The position numbers and the translations under genes are program-made. Positions 14,270 through 21,781 of a DNA stretch of 21,899 nucleotides are shown piece after piece. Numbering within the stretch: the stretch's first letter is position 1; each line of letters begins with the position of its first letter. Source of the DNA: CAYSLA01 sp964431685 (GTDB lineage: Bacteria > Armatimonadota > UBA5829); the NCBI GenBank assembly GCA_964431685.1, contig CAYSLA010000048.1:1-21899 (forward strand). Reading direction: 5' to 3'. A model generated the notes under the pieces. It saw only the letters and a list, made by a program, of their open reading frames with translations. It made no database searches and was not told the origin of the DNA.

Positions 14270-15145
14270 TTGCGCGTTCTTCTCTGTAAGATAGAAATCG
14301 TACGCTTCTTCCGCTTTCAGGCCCTCATGCACGACCTTGCGGACCGCATTTATCATTGGCACGGGAGCCTCCGCCTGGAAGATGTTGCGGCCCATATCCA
14401 CTCCAGCAGCTCCGTCGTTTATGGCGTTCCAGGCCATCTTGAGCGCGTCAAGCTCCGGCAGTTTCTTGCCTCCGGCGATTACGATTGGAACCGGACAACT
14501 GGCAGTAACCGTATCGAAGTCTTTCTCAACGTAGTAAGTCTTCACATAGGTAGCGCCCAGTTCCGCGCACATACGGCTCGCCAGCCTCATGTACTTCGCG
14601 TCTCGGACAAGCTCCTTGCCGACGGCGGTAACACCCAGCGTGGCAATCCCGTAACGGTTGCCCGCATCCGCGAGTCTGGTCAGGTTGTGAATCGACTGAG
14701 TCTCATACTCGCCGCCTACGAAGACCTGCACCGCCATTGCAGCGGCATTCAGTCGAATGGCCTCCTCGATATCGAGCGCAATGTGCTCGTTGGAAAGCTC
14801 CTTCAAGACTGAGGGGCCGCCGCTGGCACGAAGAACGATGCCTCTGGAAAACGATGGCGGGACCACGGATCTGAGGATGCCGCGCGTTAGCATCAACGTA
14901 TCGGCATAGGGAGTCAGCGGCAGGATGTTCACGTCCACCCTCTCCAGGCCTGTAGTAGGGCCCTGGAAGTAACCGTGATCTATTGCCAGCATCACTGTCT
15001 TGTTGGTCTTCGGGTCAAATATCTGGGAGAGTCTGTTCTTGAGTCCCCAGTCGAGGTTGTTGCAACCCTTGAGCGGAAAGACCTCGTTGGTCTGCGGGAT
15101 ATCGAGATAGAAATTCTTCTCTTCTCTGACGTCTGCTTCTGGCAT
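14264..15145 (-). CDS. lsrF: LsrF-like class I (Schiff-base) aldolase/thiolase
   Basis: A 293-residue TIM barrel closely resembling E. coli LsrF along its whole length (LKGCNNLDWGLKNRLSQIF, then TVMLAIDHGYFQGPTTGLER, then TRGILRSVVPP, then VEKDFD, then CPVPIVIAGGKKLPELDAL, then GVDMGRNIFQ). The Schiff-base lysine is K202 in VKTYYVEK. LsrF cleaves the phosphorylated AI-2 derivative, while other members of the DhnA family act on fructose-1,6-bisphosphate or related ketose phosphates. No lsrK, lsrG or Lsr transporter is in the window, so a sugar-phosphate substrate is equally possible. I chose ATG 15145 because GGAGG lies about 7 nt upstream and homology starts just after; the longer frame to 15223 is unsupported. 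First gene of an operon with rpe and an SDR. Confidence 0.88.
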   Translation of the reverse strand: MPEADVREEKNFYLDIPQTNEVFPLKGCNNLDWGLKNRLSQIFDPKTNKTVMLAIDHGYFQGPTTGLERVDVNILPLTPYADTLMLTRGILRSVVPPSFSRGIVLRASGGPSVLKELSNEHIALDIEEAIRLNAAAMAVQVFVGGEYETQSIHNLTRLADAGNRYGIATLGVTAVGKELVRDAKYMRLASRMCAELGATYVKTYYVEKDFDTVTASCPVPIVIAGGKKLPELDALKMAWNAINDGAAGVDMGRNIFQAEAPVPMINAVRKVVHEGLKAEEAYDFYLTEKNAQP

Positions 15146-15161
15146 TGTGCCCCCTCCGTGC

Positions 15162-15177
15162 CGCCGGCAAGCCGGCG
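15162..15177 (-). other. GC-rich hairpin upstream of the lsrF-like RBS
   Basis: CGCCGGC and GCCGGCG form a perfect 7-bp inverted repeat with a 2-nt gap, just before the GGAGG of the lsrF-like gene. If it folds in the mRNA it could influence translation initiation. Confidence 0.4.
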
Positions 15178-15213
15178 ATTGATGGTAAGAAACGACCGGT
15201 ATTGGCAGTTGAC

Positions 15214-15242
15214 AATGTAACATTTTTACAATATGATGTCAA
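15214..15242 (-). promoter_or_regulatory. Promoter of the lsrF-rpe-SDR operon with a candidate operator
   Basis: TTGACA (15242-15237), a 17-bp spacer and TACATT (15219-15214), preceded by a TG extension. A palindrome TGTAA-N5-TTACA (15216-15230) overlaps the -10, a typical position for a repressor site. The predicted transcription start is near 15207. The cognate regulator is not identified. Confidence 0.65.
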
Positions 15243-15360
15243 GCAGTGCTCTGTCCGAAGACCGAACGACAGACCACCATCTCCTGCGGTTCCGCTCAGA
15301 CTGTCTCGCCAAACCACCACAAGGCAAGCAAGGGAGCTCATCGGAACCCGGATATGCCCC

Positions 15361-16863
15361 CTATTCAGGCGGCTCGGAGTAGTTCTTTCGGAGTGCGCTG
15401 TGACGGCGTCCATAGAACCAGTAGATCGCCAGGCCAATCAGCATCCAGGCAAACAGCCGCAGCCAGTTCTGGGGCGGCAGAGAGAACATCAGCAGCAGGC
15501 AAAACGCGATCCCCAGTATCGGAACCAGAGGAACCAGAGGCACTCTGAATGGCCGGTGGGCGTCGGGGTGTATGCGCCTCATCACCAAGACCGCCAGGCA
15601 CACCATCACGAATGCGAAAAGCGTGCCTATGTTGACCAGTTCGGCCAGAATACGAAGCGGAACTACGGCCGCCAGTGATGAAACTACCACCCCGGTGAGA
15701 ATCGTGGACTTCCAGGGAGTCCGGAACTTCTCGTGTACCGCGCCAAAGAACTTCCTGGGCAATAGACCGTCTCTGGCCATAGCGAGAAGAACTCTCGGCT
15801 GGCTGAGCATGAGCACCAGAAGCACACTCGTAATTCCAGCGATTGCACCACCCGCAATAAGGAACTGCGCCCAATAGAGCCCCTTGGCCGCAAACGCGTG
15901 GGCGATTGGCGCTTCAACATCTATCTGGCTGGACGGGGACATACCGGTCACCACCGCAGTCACCAGAATATAGAGCACGGTGCATATCAGAAGGCTGGCG
16001 ATTATGCCGATGGGTACGTCACGCTGCGGGTTCTTGGCCTCCTCCGCGTGCGTGGACACCGAGTCAAATCCGATGTATGCGTAGAACATCATCGCGGCCC
16101 CGGCAAGCATTCCAAGGGGTTCGCCGCCTTTGCCCGTGGCTCCCAGGATTGTCTTTCCAAACAGACTGACTCCGGTATATCCATAAGGTGCAAAAGGCTT
16201 CCAGTTGGCTGGATCGATGTAGAATGCTCCGACTGCGATGACAAAGAGAACTACCATCACCTTGATCACAACCATAACCGAGTTGAATCGCGTGCTTTCC
16301 CGTATGCCCTTCACCAGTACAACGGTAACAAGGGCGGCAATCAGCAAGGCGGGCAGGTCAATTACGCTGCCCGTCACCACCGTCCGGCCCAGTTCCGGGT
16401 CATAGTCAATTGGGGCTCTTGCCAACATAGGCGGGATGTGTATGTCAAAAATGCCCATCAGGTTCTGGAAATACTTGCTCCAGCCGTAAGCTACGGACGC
16501 CGAAGCCACAGTGTATTCTATGACCAGGTCCCAGCCTATGATCCACGCAAACAGCTCACCCATCGTAGCGTACGAATATGTGTATGCGCTTCCTGCCACG
16601 GGCACCATCGAGGCAAACTCCGAGTAGCACAGTGCGGCGAATATACACGCCAGCCCAGCCACAACAAAAGAGAGCATAAGAGAAGGGCCGGCTTTGTCGT
16701 GTGCGGCGACTCCCGTAAGAACGAATATGCCCGTTCCAATTATGCAGCCGATCCCGAGACTCGTAAGCGCCAGCGGTCCCAGAACTCGGCGCAGCCGGTT
16801 CTCGCCGTGAACTTCGTCCAACAACACATTCAACGGTTTCCTGGCAAACAACTTGTTTGGCAT
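15361..16863 (-). CDS. APC-superfamily amino acid permease (cationic amino acid transporter type)
   Basis: A 500-residue inner-membrane protein with about 12 or more hydrophobic segments. The APC signature GIGCIIGTGIFVLTG (about 37-51) lies in helix 1, and GFDSVSTHAEEAKNPQRDVP marks the loop typical of the YfnA/CAT branch. A cytoplasmic N-terminus (MPNKLFARKPLNVLLDE) and a basic C-terminus frame the core. It would import amino acids by proton symport or exchange; the substrate cannot be fixed from sequence. ATG 16863 follows GAGGAA by about 5 nt. It is divergent from the typA fragment and does not appear to be part of the aldolase operon, which has its own promoter. No gene overlaps it. Confidence 0.92.
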   Translation of the reverse strand: MPNKLFARKPLNVLLDEVHGENRLRRVLGPLALTSLGIGCIIGTGIFVLTGVAAHDKAGPSLMLSFVVAGLACIFAALCYSEFASMVPVAGSAYTYSYATMGELFAWIIGWDLVIEYTVASASVAYGWSKYFQNLMGIFDIHIPPMLARAPIDYDPELGRTVVTGSVIDLPALLIAALVTVVLVKGIRESTRFNSVMVVIKVMVVLFVIAVGAFYIDPANWKPFAPYGYTGVSLFGKTILGATGKGGEPLGMLAGAAMMFYAYIGFDSVSTHAEEAKNPQRDVPIGIIASLLICTVLYILVTAVVTGMSPSSQIDVEAPIAHAFAAKGLYWAQFLIAGGAIAGITSVLLVLMLSQPRVLLAMARDGLLPRKFFGAVHEKFRTPWKSTILTGVVVSSLAAVVPLRILAELVNIGTLFAFVMVCLAVLVMRRIHPDAHRPFRVPLVPLVPILGIAFCLLLMFSLPPQNWLRLFAWMLIGLAIYWFYGRRHSALRKNYSEPPE

Positions 16864-16898
16864 ACGGTTTCCTCACGACCAAGCAGCATTTTCACTAG

Positions 16899-16927
16899 AG
16901 TTTAATGTGTAGCTGCCAGGAAGTCAA
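16899..16927 (-). promoter_or_regulatory. Promoter for the APC permease
   Basis: TTGACT (16927-16922), a 17-bp spacer and TAAACT (16904-16899), about 36 nt upstream of the permease ATG. It is one half of a divergent promoter region with typA. Confidence 0.5.
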
Positions 16928-17033
16928 GGCAAGGTCAGACGGAGTTCTTCACACAGCATTTGCGTACGCGTGCATCTGGCCCGATGCGGCAAGACGTGTT
17001 GCAGGAAGCCGATCACCCAGCGCGCGAGTGAAC

Positions 17034-17063
17034 TTGACATCTGAGCTCACGGGATGCTAAGAT
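17034..17063 (+). promoter_or_regulatory. typA: Promoter upstream of the typA fragment
   Basis: TTGACA (17034-17039), an 18-bp spacer and TAAGAT (17058-17063) with a TGC extension before the -10. Transcription would start near 17070, just before the leader ORF and terminator hairpin. Confidence 0.65.
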
Positions 17064-17076
17064 GTATTACTAAATA

Positions 17077-17145
17077 ATGGCGTTTCTTGAACAGCCGGGT
17101 CTATTTGGGACTCCGGCTTTTTTGGTGCCGGATGGGGATTTGTGA
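17077..17145 (+). CDS. Candidate 22-codon leader ORF ahead of typA
   Basis: ATG at 17077 opens MAFLEQPGLFGTPAFLVPDGDL and ends in a TGA that overlaps the upstream GTG start option for typA (GTGA). It has no RBS and would be nearly leaderless given the predicted start near 17070. The intrinsic terminator at 17093-17123 lies inside it, so ribosome movement could affect the hairpin. The peptide faintly recalls the GTPxFxV segment of thioredoxin-fold proteins, so a gene relic or chance is possible. Confidence 0.3.
   Translation: MAFLEQPGLFGTPAFLVPDGDL
17093..17123 (+). terminator. Intrinsic terminator/attenuator in the typA leader
   Basis: AGCCGGGTC pairs with GACTCCGGCT (nine pairs, one bulged T) around a 7-nt loop, followed by six T residues. 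It sits between the typA promoter and the typA start, so it would stop most transcripts after about 50 nt unless antiterminated. Confidence 0.65.
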
Positions 17146-17612
17146 TTAGCTTGGAACAGGTAGTGGATGAACCGATGGTGAAGAGCAACCCAAGAGAAGG
17201 TCACAGGGAGGACACGCGAAACGTGGCGATCATCGCGCATGTTGACCATGGCAAGACCACCCTCGTTGACGTTATCCTGCGGCAGAGCGGGACTTTTCGT
17301 GACAATCAGGTCGTGGCCGAACGTGTAATGGACTCCAACGATCGGGAGAGGGAAAGCGGGATCACGATCCTGTCGAAGGTGACTGCAGTTCACTACGACG
17401 GCATCAAGATCAACATCGTAGACACCCCCGGTCACTCCGACTTCGGCGGAGAGGTGGAGCGAGTGTTGCGCAGCGTAGACGGGGTATTGCTGCTGGTCGA
17501 TGCTTGCGAAGGCCCTATGCCGCAAACCCGATTTGTGCTCAAGAAAGCACTGGAACTGAAACTGACGCCCATTGTTGTAATAAACAAGATTGACCGTCCA
17601 GGTGCCCGCCCA
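17142..17612 (+). pseudogene. typA: Truncated TypA/BipA GTPase, N-terminal ~150 residues only
   Basis: TypA/BipA is a ribosome-associated translational GTPase of about 600 residues involved in ribosome assembly and stress growth. Here G1 (AHVDHGKTT), switch I (MDSNDRERESGIT), G3 (DTPGHSDFGGEVERVL) and G4 (NKIDRPGARP) are all intact and near consensus. Homology stops abruptly after GARP at 17612; the remaining frame matches nothing and runs antisense into the PrsA-like gene. The rest of the G domain and domains II, III and V and the C-terminal domain are absent. Starts possible are GTG 17142 or, better matched to the family, ATG 17175. The cut lies about 60 bp from the terminator of the convergent gene, which suggests a rearrangement or a mis-join. 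A functional product is unlikely. Confidence 0.9.
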
Positions 17613-17673
17613 TCTTTCCGCAGTAACCCATCTCGTTCCCCGGCACGGTGCATTGCAGAGCACAAATGGGAAA

Positions 17674-17695
17674 GGCCGCGCCCGATGGCGCGGCC
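17674..17695 (-). terminator. Intrinsic terminator of the PrsA-like gene
   Basis: GGCCGCGCC and GGCGCGGCC form a perfect 9-bp stem with a 4-nt loop, followed on the minus strand by TTTCCCATTT. It lies 45 bp past the stop of the PrsA-like gene. The short T-run makes it moderate in strength. Confidence 0.65.
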
Positions 17696-17740
17696 TCAAT
17701 GCCAGCTAGACGTGCGACCTGGTGCCGCAACAGATGTCAG

Positions 17741-18679
17741 CTACTGTCCGCCCATTCCCATCTGCGGTTCCGGAGGGTACATGAATTTGTACTTCACATC
17801 ACTCAAAGATTCTGCCTTGATCTCGATCTTGGCTTCCTTCATCTTATCGCGAAGCTGTTCGGACAAATTCTGCTGGAACTTAGAAACAGCAACGTTGCTT
17901 TCCACCTCATCCTTGACATCAGCCAGTTTGAGATTCGCTTTCTCCTGCTTATTGACGGCCTTCATAATCAGGAACTGCGTCGTCTGACCTTCTGGGCCTA
18001 TGCCAAGGACATCGCTATACTTGCCAACTTCGAGCTTCTTGGCCGCGTCTACTATGTTCTTCGGCAAGCCGGGCTTCTCGAGGTCAACCCATATCTTGAT
18101 CGTCGAAGAACCGCCCATCGGGCTCGTTCCAAACTCCGCCGCCACGTCCTCGAACTCTCTTCCGTCATCAAGAGCTATCTTCGCATCCTTCAGTTTGCTC
18201 TCCTCCGGATTGACTATGACCTCAACCTGAACACGCGGTCCGTGCACAAAGCCAGGCTTCATGTTCTCATACGCTTCCTCAAGCTCTTCCTTAGTCACTG
18301 GATCGAGCTTCTTCGCAAGGTTGATCCTGGCCTGCACCGCTCGCATCTCCCGGTTGATTGCAGCCTCTCCGACCTGCTTGACCTGATCTTCATAAACGCC
18401 ATTGCGCTTCAGAATCTCGATCTGCGCTTCCAGCTGCTTGTCGGTGACGGGAACTTTCTCATCCTCAGCCCATTTCTCCAGAATAGCGTTCTGGAGCAGG
18501 CCGCTGAGCATATCCTTGCCAAACCGTCTGTGGAGGGTATCGAAATACTCCTCCGCACTTATACTCTTACCATCGACGGTGGCCACGGTTCCAGAAACGC
18601 CTTTGACTTTGACACCGCAGCCCGAAAACAATACTACTGCCGCGGCCAAAGCCGCCGCCACAACGAGGATCCTTCTCAT
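17741..18679 (-). CDS. PrsA/SurA-like foldase lipoprotein
   Basis: A 312-residue exported lipoprotein: basic N-terminus, hydrophobic run and lipobox LFSGC with the acylated C21. Residues 30-130 form a SurA_N-like helical chaperone region. Residues 147-250 resemble a parvulin (PpiC) peptidyl-prolyl isomerase domain (FEDVAAEFGTSPMGGSS, then LEVGKYSDVLGIGPEG). The two histidines that mark active parvulins (HIL near the start, YHII near the end) appear as VEVIV and FLIMK, so it may be a chaperone without isomerase activity. It would assist folding of secreted proteins in the envelope. ATG 18679 follows AGGAG. It ends before a hairpin terminator and faces the truncated typA. Confidence 0.8.
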   Translation of the reverse strand: MRRILVVAAALAAAVVLFSGCGVKVKGVSGTVATVDGKSISAEEYFDTLHRRFGKDMLSGLLQNAILEKWAEDEKVPVTDKQLEAQIEILKRNGVYEDQVKQVGEAAINREMRAVQARINLAKKLDPVTKEELEEAYENMKPGFVHGPRVQVEVIVNPEESKLKDAKIALDDGREFEDVAAEFGTSPMGGSSTIKIWVDLEKPGLPKNIVDAAKKLEVGKYSDVLGIGPEGQTTQFLIMKAVNKQEKANLKLADVKDEVESNVAVSKFQQNLSEQLRDKMKEAKIEIKAESLSDVKYKFMYPPEPQMGMGGQ

Positions 18680-18827
18680 TTGGGTTCCAACTCCTGTATT
18701 CAGTGATTCAACTTACCTAGTCTTAGTTAGCTCTACCACGCTAGTATTCCTGCACCAATCCACATCCGTGATACAAAACTTCCAAGAACACCGAGTTTCT
18801 TACTCTGCCCGCCCTCAGCGACACACA

Positions 18828-19232
18828 CTACAGCGCCACGTACGGACGGATCTTCTGCAGCGTCTTTGGACCTATTCCCTTCACCTCCAATAGTTGATCA
18901 GCGCTGTTGAAACGGCCGAGCCTGCGTCGCAGACTAATAATTCTGCCCGCGATCACCGGCCCCACTCCAGGCAGCCTCTCCAGATCTCGCTGCGAGCCCG
19001 TGTTAATGTTGACAGCCGCTGATGCCCCACCCAACCGCTGACCCCGAGCGTCCGCCTGTCTGCTCTGGCTCGGATATGCTGGATTGCTGGCTGATCCAGT
19101 ATAGCCTGTTCGGGACTTGCGAACCATCGCGTCCTTGGTGCGCACGTATCCGGAAGCCAGTGCAATGACAGCAACCAACGTATACAGTGTCGCACGCTGT
19201 GTCTTCGTAAAATCCAATTGAGCACCAACCAC
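18828..19232 (-). CDS. ComEA-like helix-hairpin-helix protein
   Basis: A 134-residue protein with one N-terminal membrane helix (LYTLVAVIALASGYV), a basic/Ser-Gly-rich linker, and a C-terminal pair of helix-hairpin-helix motifs (VNINTGSQRDLERLPGVGPVIAGRIISLR, then LLEVKGIGPKTLQKIRPYV). This is the layout of ComEA, which binds incoming DNA at the membrane during transformation. Here no other com gene adjoins it, and such proteins also occur outside competence. The start is a GTG at 19232 with no clear RBS; it lies 35 nt after the mgtC stop and is probably cotranscribed with proS and mgtC. Confidence 0.85.
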   Translation of the reverse strand: MVGAQLDFTKTQRATLYTLVAVIALASGYVRTKDAMVRKSRTGYTGSASNPAYPSQSRQADARGQRLGGASAAVNINTGSQRDLERLPGVGPVIAGRIISLRRRLGRFNSADQLLEVKGIGPKTLQKIRPYVAL

Positions 19233-19267
19233 CTTCGGATAGAACTCTCCACGGAAGGCGAACCGAA

Positions 19268-19927
19268 CTAAGCCTCCCAGAAGAAGCTGGGGACCTCATT
19301 CATGCGGCCCAAGACACTCTCCAAATCAGAAGCGTCACACTCCCCGTCTGTCCGTATCCTGAGATATGCCTTTTCACTATCCGTGCTTCTTTCAACCTCA
19401 AGCGACTTCATCTGCACTCCGTGTTCGGCGAGCGCTCCGATGACGCGCAATACTGAGTTCCCCCGGTCGGTCACAGTAACCACCAGAATCCGCTCAGAAC
19501 GCTTGCCGACCAGGCGCTTTTCGAGTCTGGCAACCAGATGCAGAACCACAATCACAGCAAGAGAGCAGGCAATCGCCACGTAGAGCATCTGCCCTCCGAT
19601 ACCGACCGCGACTCCGATCGCCGCCACTGTCCAGATGCTGGCTGCGCTGGTCAAGCCTTTTACAATACTGCCTTCGTGAATGATCGTCCCGGCACCCAAA
19701 AAGCCTATGCCTGTGACAATCTGAGCAGTGATTCGACCCGGGTCATTTCCTGGTCCGGCTATAGCATATGAACAGAAAGTAAACAACGTGGAACCGAGAC
19801 AAACCAGTGTGTGGGTGCGCAGACCGGCAGGTCTGCCGTGTGTCTCCCGCTCCAGACCGATCAGGCTACCAAGCAATGCTGAAATCAGTAGTCGCAGCAG
19901 CATCTCGCCAGTCGGTATCAGATGCAT
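19268..19927 (-). CDS. MgtC/SapB family membrane protein
   Basis: A 219-residue inner-membrane protein. Four to five hydrophobic helices carry the family hallmarks (LLGSLIGLERETHGRPAGLRTHT, then TGIGFLGAGTII, then LTSAASIWTVAAIGVAVG). A C-terminal cytoplasmic ACT-like domain (ILVVTVTDRGNSVLRVIGALAEHGVQ) follows. MgtC proteins are tied to magnesium limitation, acid stress and control of ATP synthase in pathogens; in environmental bacteria the role is unclear. ATG 19927 shares its A with the proS TGA (TGATG) and follows AAAGG by 7 nt, so translation is coupled to proS. A GTG three bases upstream is an alternative start. Confidence 0.9.
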   Translation of the reverse strand: MHLIPTGEMLLRLLISALLGSLIGLERETHGRPAGLRTHTLVCLGSTLFTFCSYAIAGPGNDPGRITAQIVTGIGFLGAGTIIHEGSIVKGLTSAASIWTVAAIGVAVGIGGQMLYVAIACSLAVIVVLHLVARLEKRLVGKRSERILVVTVTDRGNSVLRVIGALAEHGVQMKSLEVERSTDSEKAYLRIRTDGECDASDLESVLGRMNEVPSFFWEA

Positions 19928-21678
19928 CACACACCGCCTTTGGCTGTGAACGCGTCCGCCCGTTCGCCCAGTTCAGCGTACAGACCGTCACGCAAGTCCA
20001 TCACTTTCTGCACAGCTTCATCCACGCCAATCTCGATCTTCTGCTTATCGCGACGGAGACGGATCTCCAGCTTGCCGTCCGATGCGAGCTTTCCCGCAAC
20101 GATCTGAATCGGCACGCCCATCAGATCAGCGTCCTTAAACTTCACTCCGGGCCTTTCTTCGCGCTCATCGAGCAGCACATCTACACCGGCATCCTGCAGT
20201 TCCTCATACATCCGCATCGCCGCATTGCACTGTGCTTCGTCCTCGTTGTTCAGCAACATGACAACAACCTCAAAAGGCGCAATCTCAATGGGCCAGATCA
20301 TGCCGTCGCTATCACTGCTGTCTTCAACTACGGCAGCCATCGTCCGGCTTACTCCCATTCCGTAGCACCCCATAACAAATGGCTTTTCAATCCCGTCAAC
20401 ATCCAGGAATTTGGCACCCATCTTCTCAGAGTATATCTCACCCAGCTTGAATATGTGCCCAACTTCCATACCCCTCCGCACGCCAAACACACCGTCGCAG
20501 CGATCGCAGGGATCTCCCTTGTCCGCTACCCGCAGATCGGCAAACTCCGTTACGCTGAACTCTCTGTCGAGATTGACATTTATCATGTGGGCGTCAGCGC
20601 TGTTTGCCCCCACCACCAAGTTTACCATCCCGGCAATCTCACGGTCCGCGACCACTCGCACTCCGTCCAGGCCAACGGGTCCCGCAAACCCGACGGGGGC
20701 TCCCGTCACCCTCTCGACAGCCTCAGCGTCGGCCATCTCGATCTTCTTCACGTCAAGGAACCTGGCCAGCTTCGACTCGTTGAGGTCTCTGTCCCCGCGC
20801 ACAAGGGCCGCAACAGTCTGATCACCCGCCATATAGAGCAGAGTCTTTACAAACTTCTTGGGAGATTTCTTGAGCATCGATGAGACCTGCTCAATGGTTC
20901 GGGCGTTCGGAGTGTCCACGACCTCAGCGTCGAGCATTGCTTCATCCGACTTCTTGAGCGGTCTCTGGCCTATTGAGCACCTTTCCGCATTTGCAGCGTA
21001 TCCACACTTGGTGCACTCAAGCACGGTATCCTCACCCGAATCGGCCAGTACCATGAACTCGTGGTTTTCCTTACCCCCAATGGCGCCGGAGTCCGCCTCC
21101 ACCACCAGTGGTTGAAGCCCGCATCTGGCGAAGACCCTCGAAAAAGCCACGTACATTCGGTCGTAGGTGCGTGCGAGATCCTCGTGCCCGCGGTCAAAGC
21201 TGTAGGAGTCAAGCATGATGAACTCCCGACCGCGCACAAGACCCGCCCTTGGCCTCGCCTCGTCCCTGCCTTTCGTCTGAATCTGGTACAGATTGAGAGG
21301 GAGTTCGCGATAGGAACGCACGTCTCTGCGCACGATGTCGGTTACCACTTCCTCATGGGTGAAGCCGATGGAGTAGTCGCGGTCGCCACGATCTTTCAGA
21401 CGAAACAACACATCGAGGTCCCACCTGCCGGTTTCCTTGTACAACTCAGATGGTACGATCGCGGGCATAAGAAGTTCCTGGGCGCCGTGATCGTTTAGTT
21501 CCTGACGGACAATGTCCTCGATCTTACGAATCACCTTGTAACCCAGGGGCAGGTAGTTGTAGATACCGGCTGCAACCTTGCGAATGAAGCCACCTCGCAG
21601 AAGGAGTTTGTGACTTATAATCTCCGCGTCCGCCGGAACCTCTCTCAGAGTGGGAAAGAATAACTGTGATGCTCGCAT
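19927..21678 (-). CDS. proS: Prolyl-tRNA synthetase
   Basis: Charges tRNA-Pro with proline in the cytoplasm. At 583 residues this is the bacterial type with a YbaK-like editing insertion between motifs 2 and 3 (about residues 230-390). It has class II motif 1 (around residues 65-80), FTHEE, motif 2 (RDEARPRAGLVRGREF), motif 3 (MGVSRTMAAVVE), and an anticodon-binding domain at the C-terminus (APFEVVVMLLNN onward). The residue before motif-2 RDE is G137, where an aromatic is usual. ATG 21678 follows a weak GAGG and begins MRASQLFFPTLREVPADAEI, which matches the family start. It leads a likely proS-mgtC-comEA transcript. Confidence 0.96.
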   Translation of the reverse strand: MRASQLFFPTLREVPADAEIISHKLLLRGGFIRKVAAGIYNYLPLGYKVIRKIEDIVRQELNDHGAQELLMPAIVPSELYKETGRWDLDVLFRLKDRGDRDYSIGFTHEEVVTDIVRRDVRSYRELPLNLYQIQTKGRDEARPRAGLVRGREFIMLDSYSFDRGHEDLARTYDRMYVAFSRVFARCGLQPLVVEADSGAIGGKENHEFMVLADSGEDTVLECTKCGYAANAERCSIGQRPLKKSDEAMLDAEVVDTPNARTIEQVSSMLKKSPKKFVKTLLYMAGDQTVAALVRGDRDLNESKLARFLDVKKIEMADAEAVERVTGAPVGFAGPVGLDGVRVVADREIAGMVNLVVGANSADAHMINVNLDREFSVTEFADLRVADKGDPCDRCDGVFGVRRGMEVGHIFKLGEIYSEKMGAKFLDVDGIEKPFVMGCYGMGVSRTMAAVVEDSSDSDGMIWPIEIAPFEVVVMLLNNEDEAQCNAAMRMYEELQDAGVDVLLDEREERPGVKFKDADLMGVPIQIVAGKLASDGKLEIRLRRDKQKIEIGVDEAVQKVMDLRDGLYAELGERADAFTAKGGV

Positions 21679-21716
21679 CTCGCCTCGTTATGTGCTGTGA
21701 AGTGTTTGATGGATAA

Positions 21717-21745
21717 AGTATAAGCAATCGTGCGCTTCTTGTCGA
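21717..21745 (-). promoter_or_regulatory. proS: Sigma-70-type promoter for proS
   Basis: TCGACA (21745-21740), a 17-bp spacer and TATACT (21722-21717), giving a leader of about 32 nt. A perfect inverted repeat TCCTGC-C-GCAGGA (21747-21759) abuts the -35 and could be a regulatory site. Confidence 0.6.
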
Positions 21746-21781
21746 GTCCTGCCGCAGGAGCTTACTACAGACGTGCCGATT

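Noticed and set aside
14264..15145. AI-2 (autoinducer) uptake and degradation locus
   Set aside because: Only the LsrF-like gene is present; kinase, isomerase, transporter and LsrR are missing from the window, so quorum-sensing use is not supported.
15898..16905. Long plus-strand open frame opposite the permease
   Set aside because: It lacks family resemblance and lies entirely opposite a clear APC permease with RBS and promoter.
17648..18706. Long plus-strand open frame opposite the PrsA-like gene
   Set aside because: The minus strand has a lipobox protein with RBS and terminator; the plus frame is a shadow.
19807..20883. Long plus-strand open frame opposite mgtC and proS
   Set aside because: It spans antisense of two recognisable genes and has no family features.
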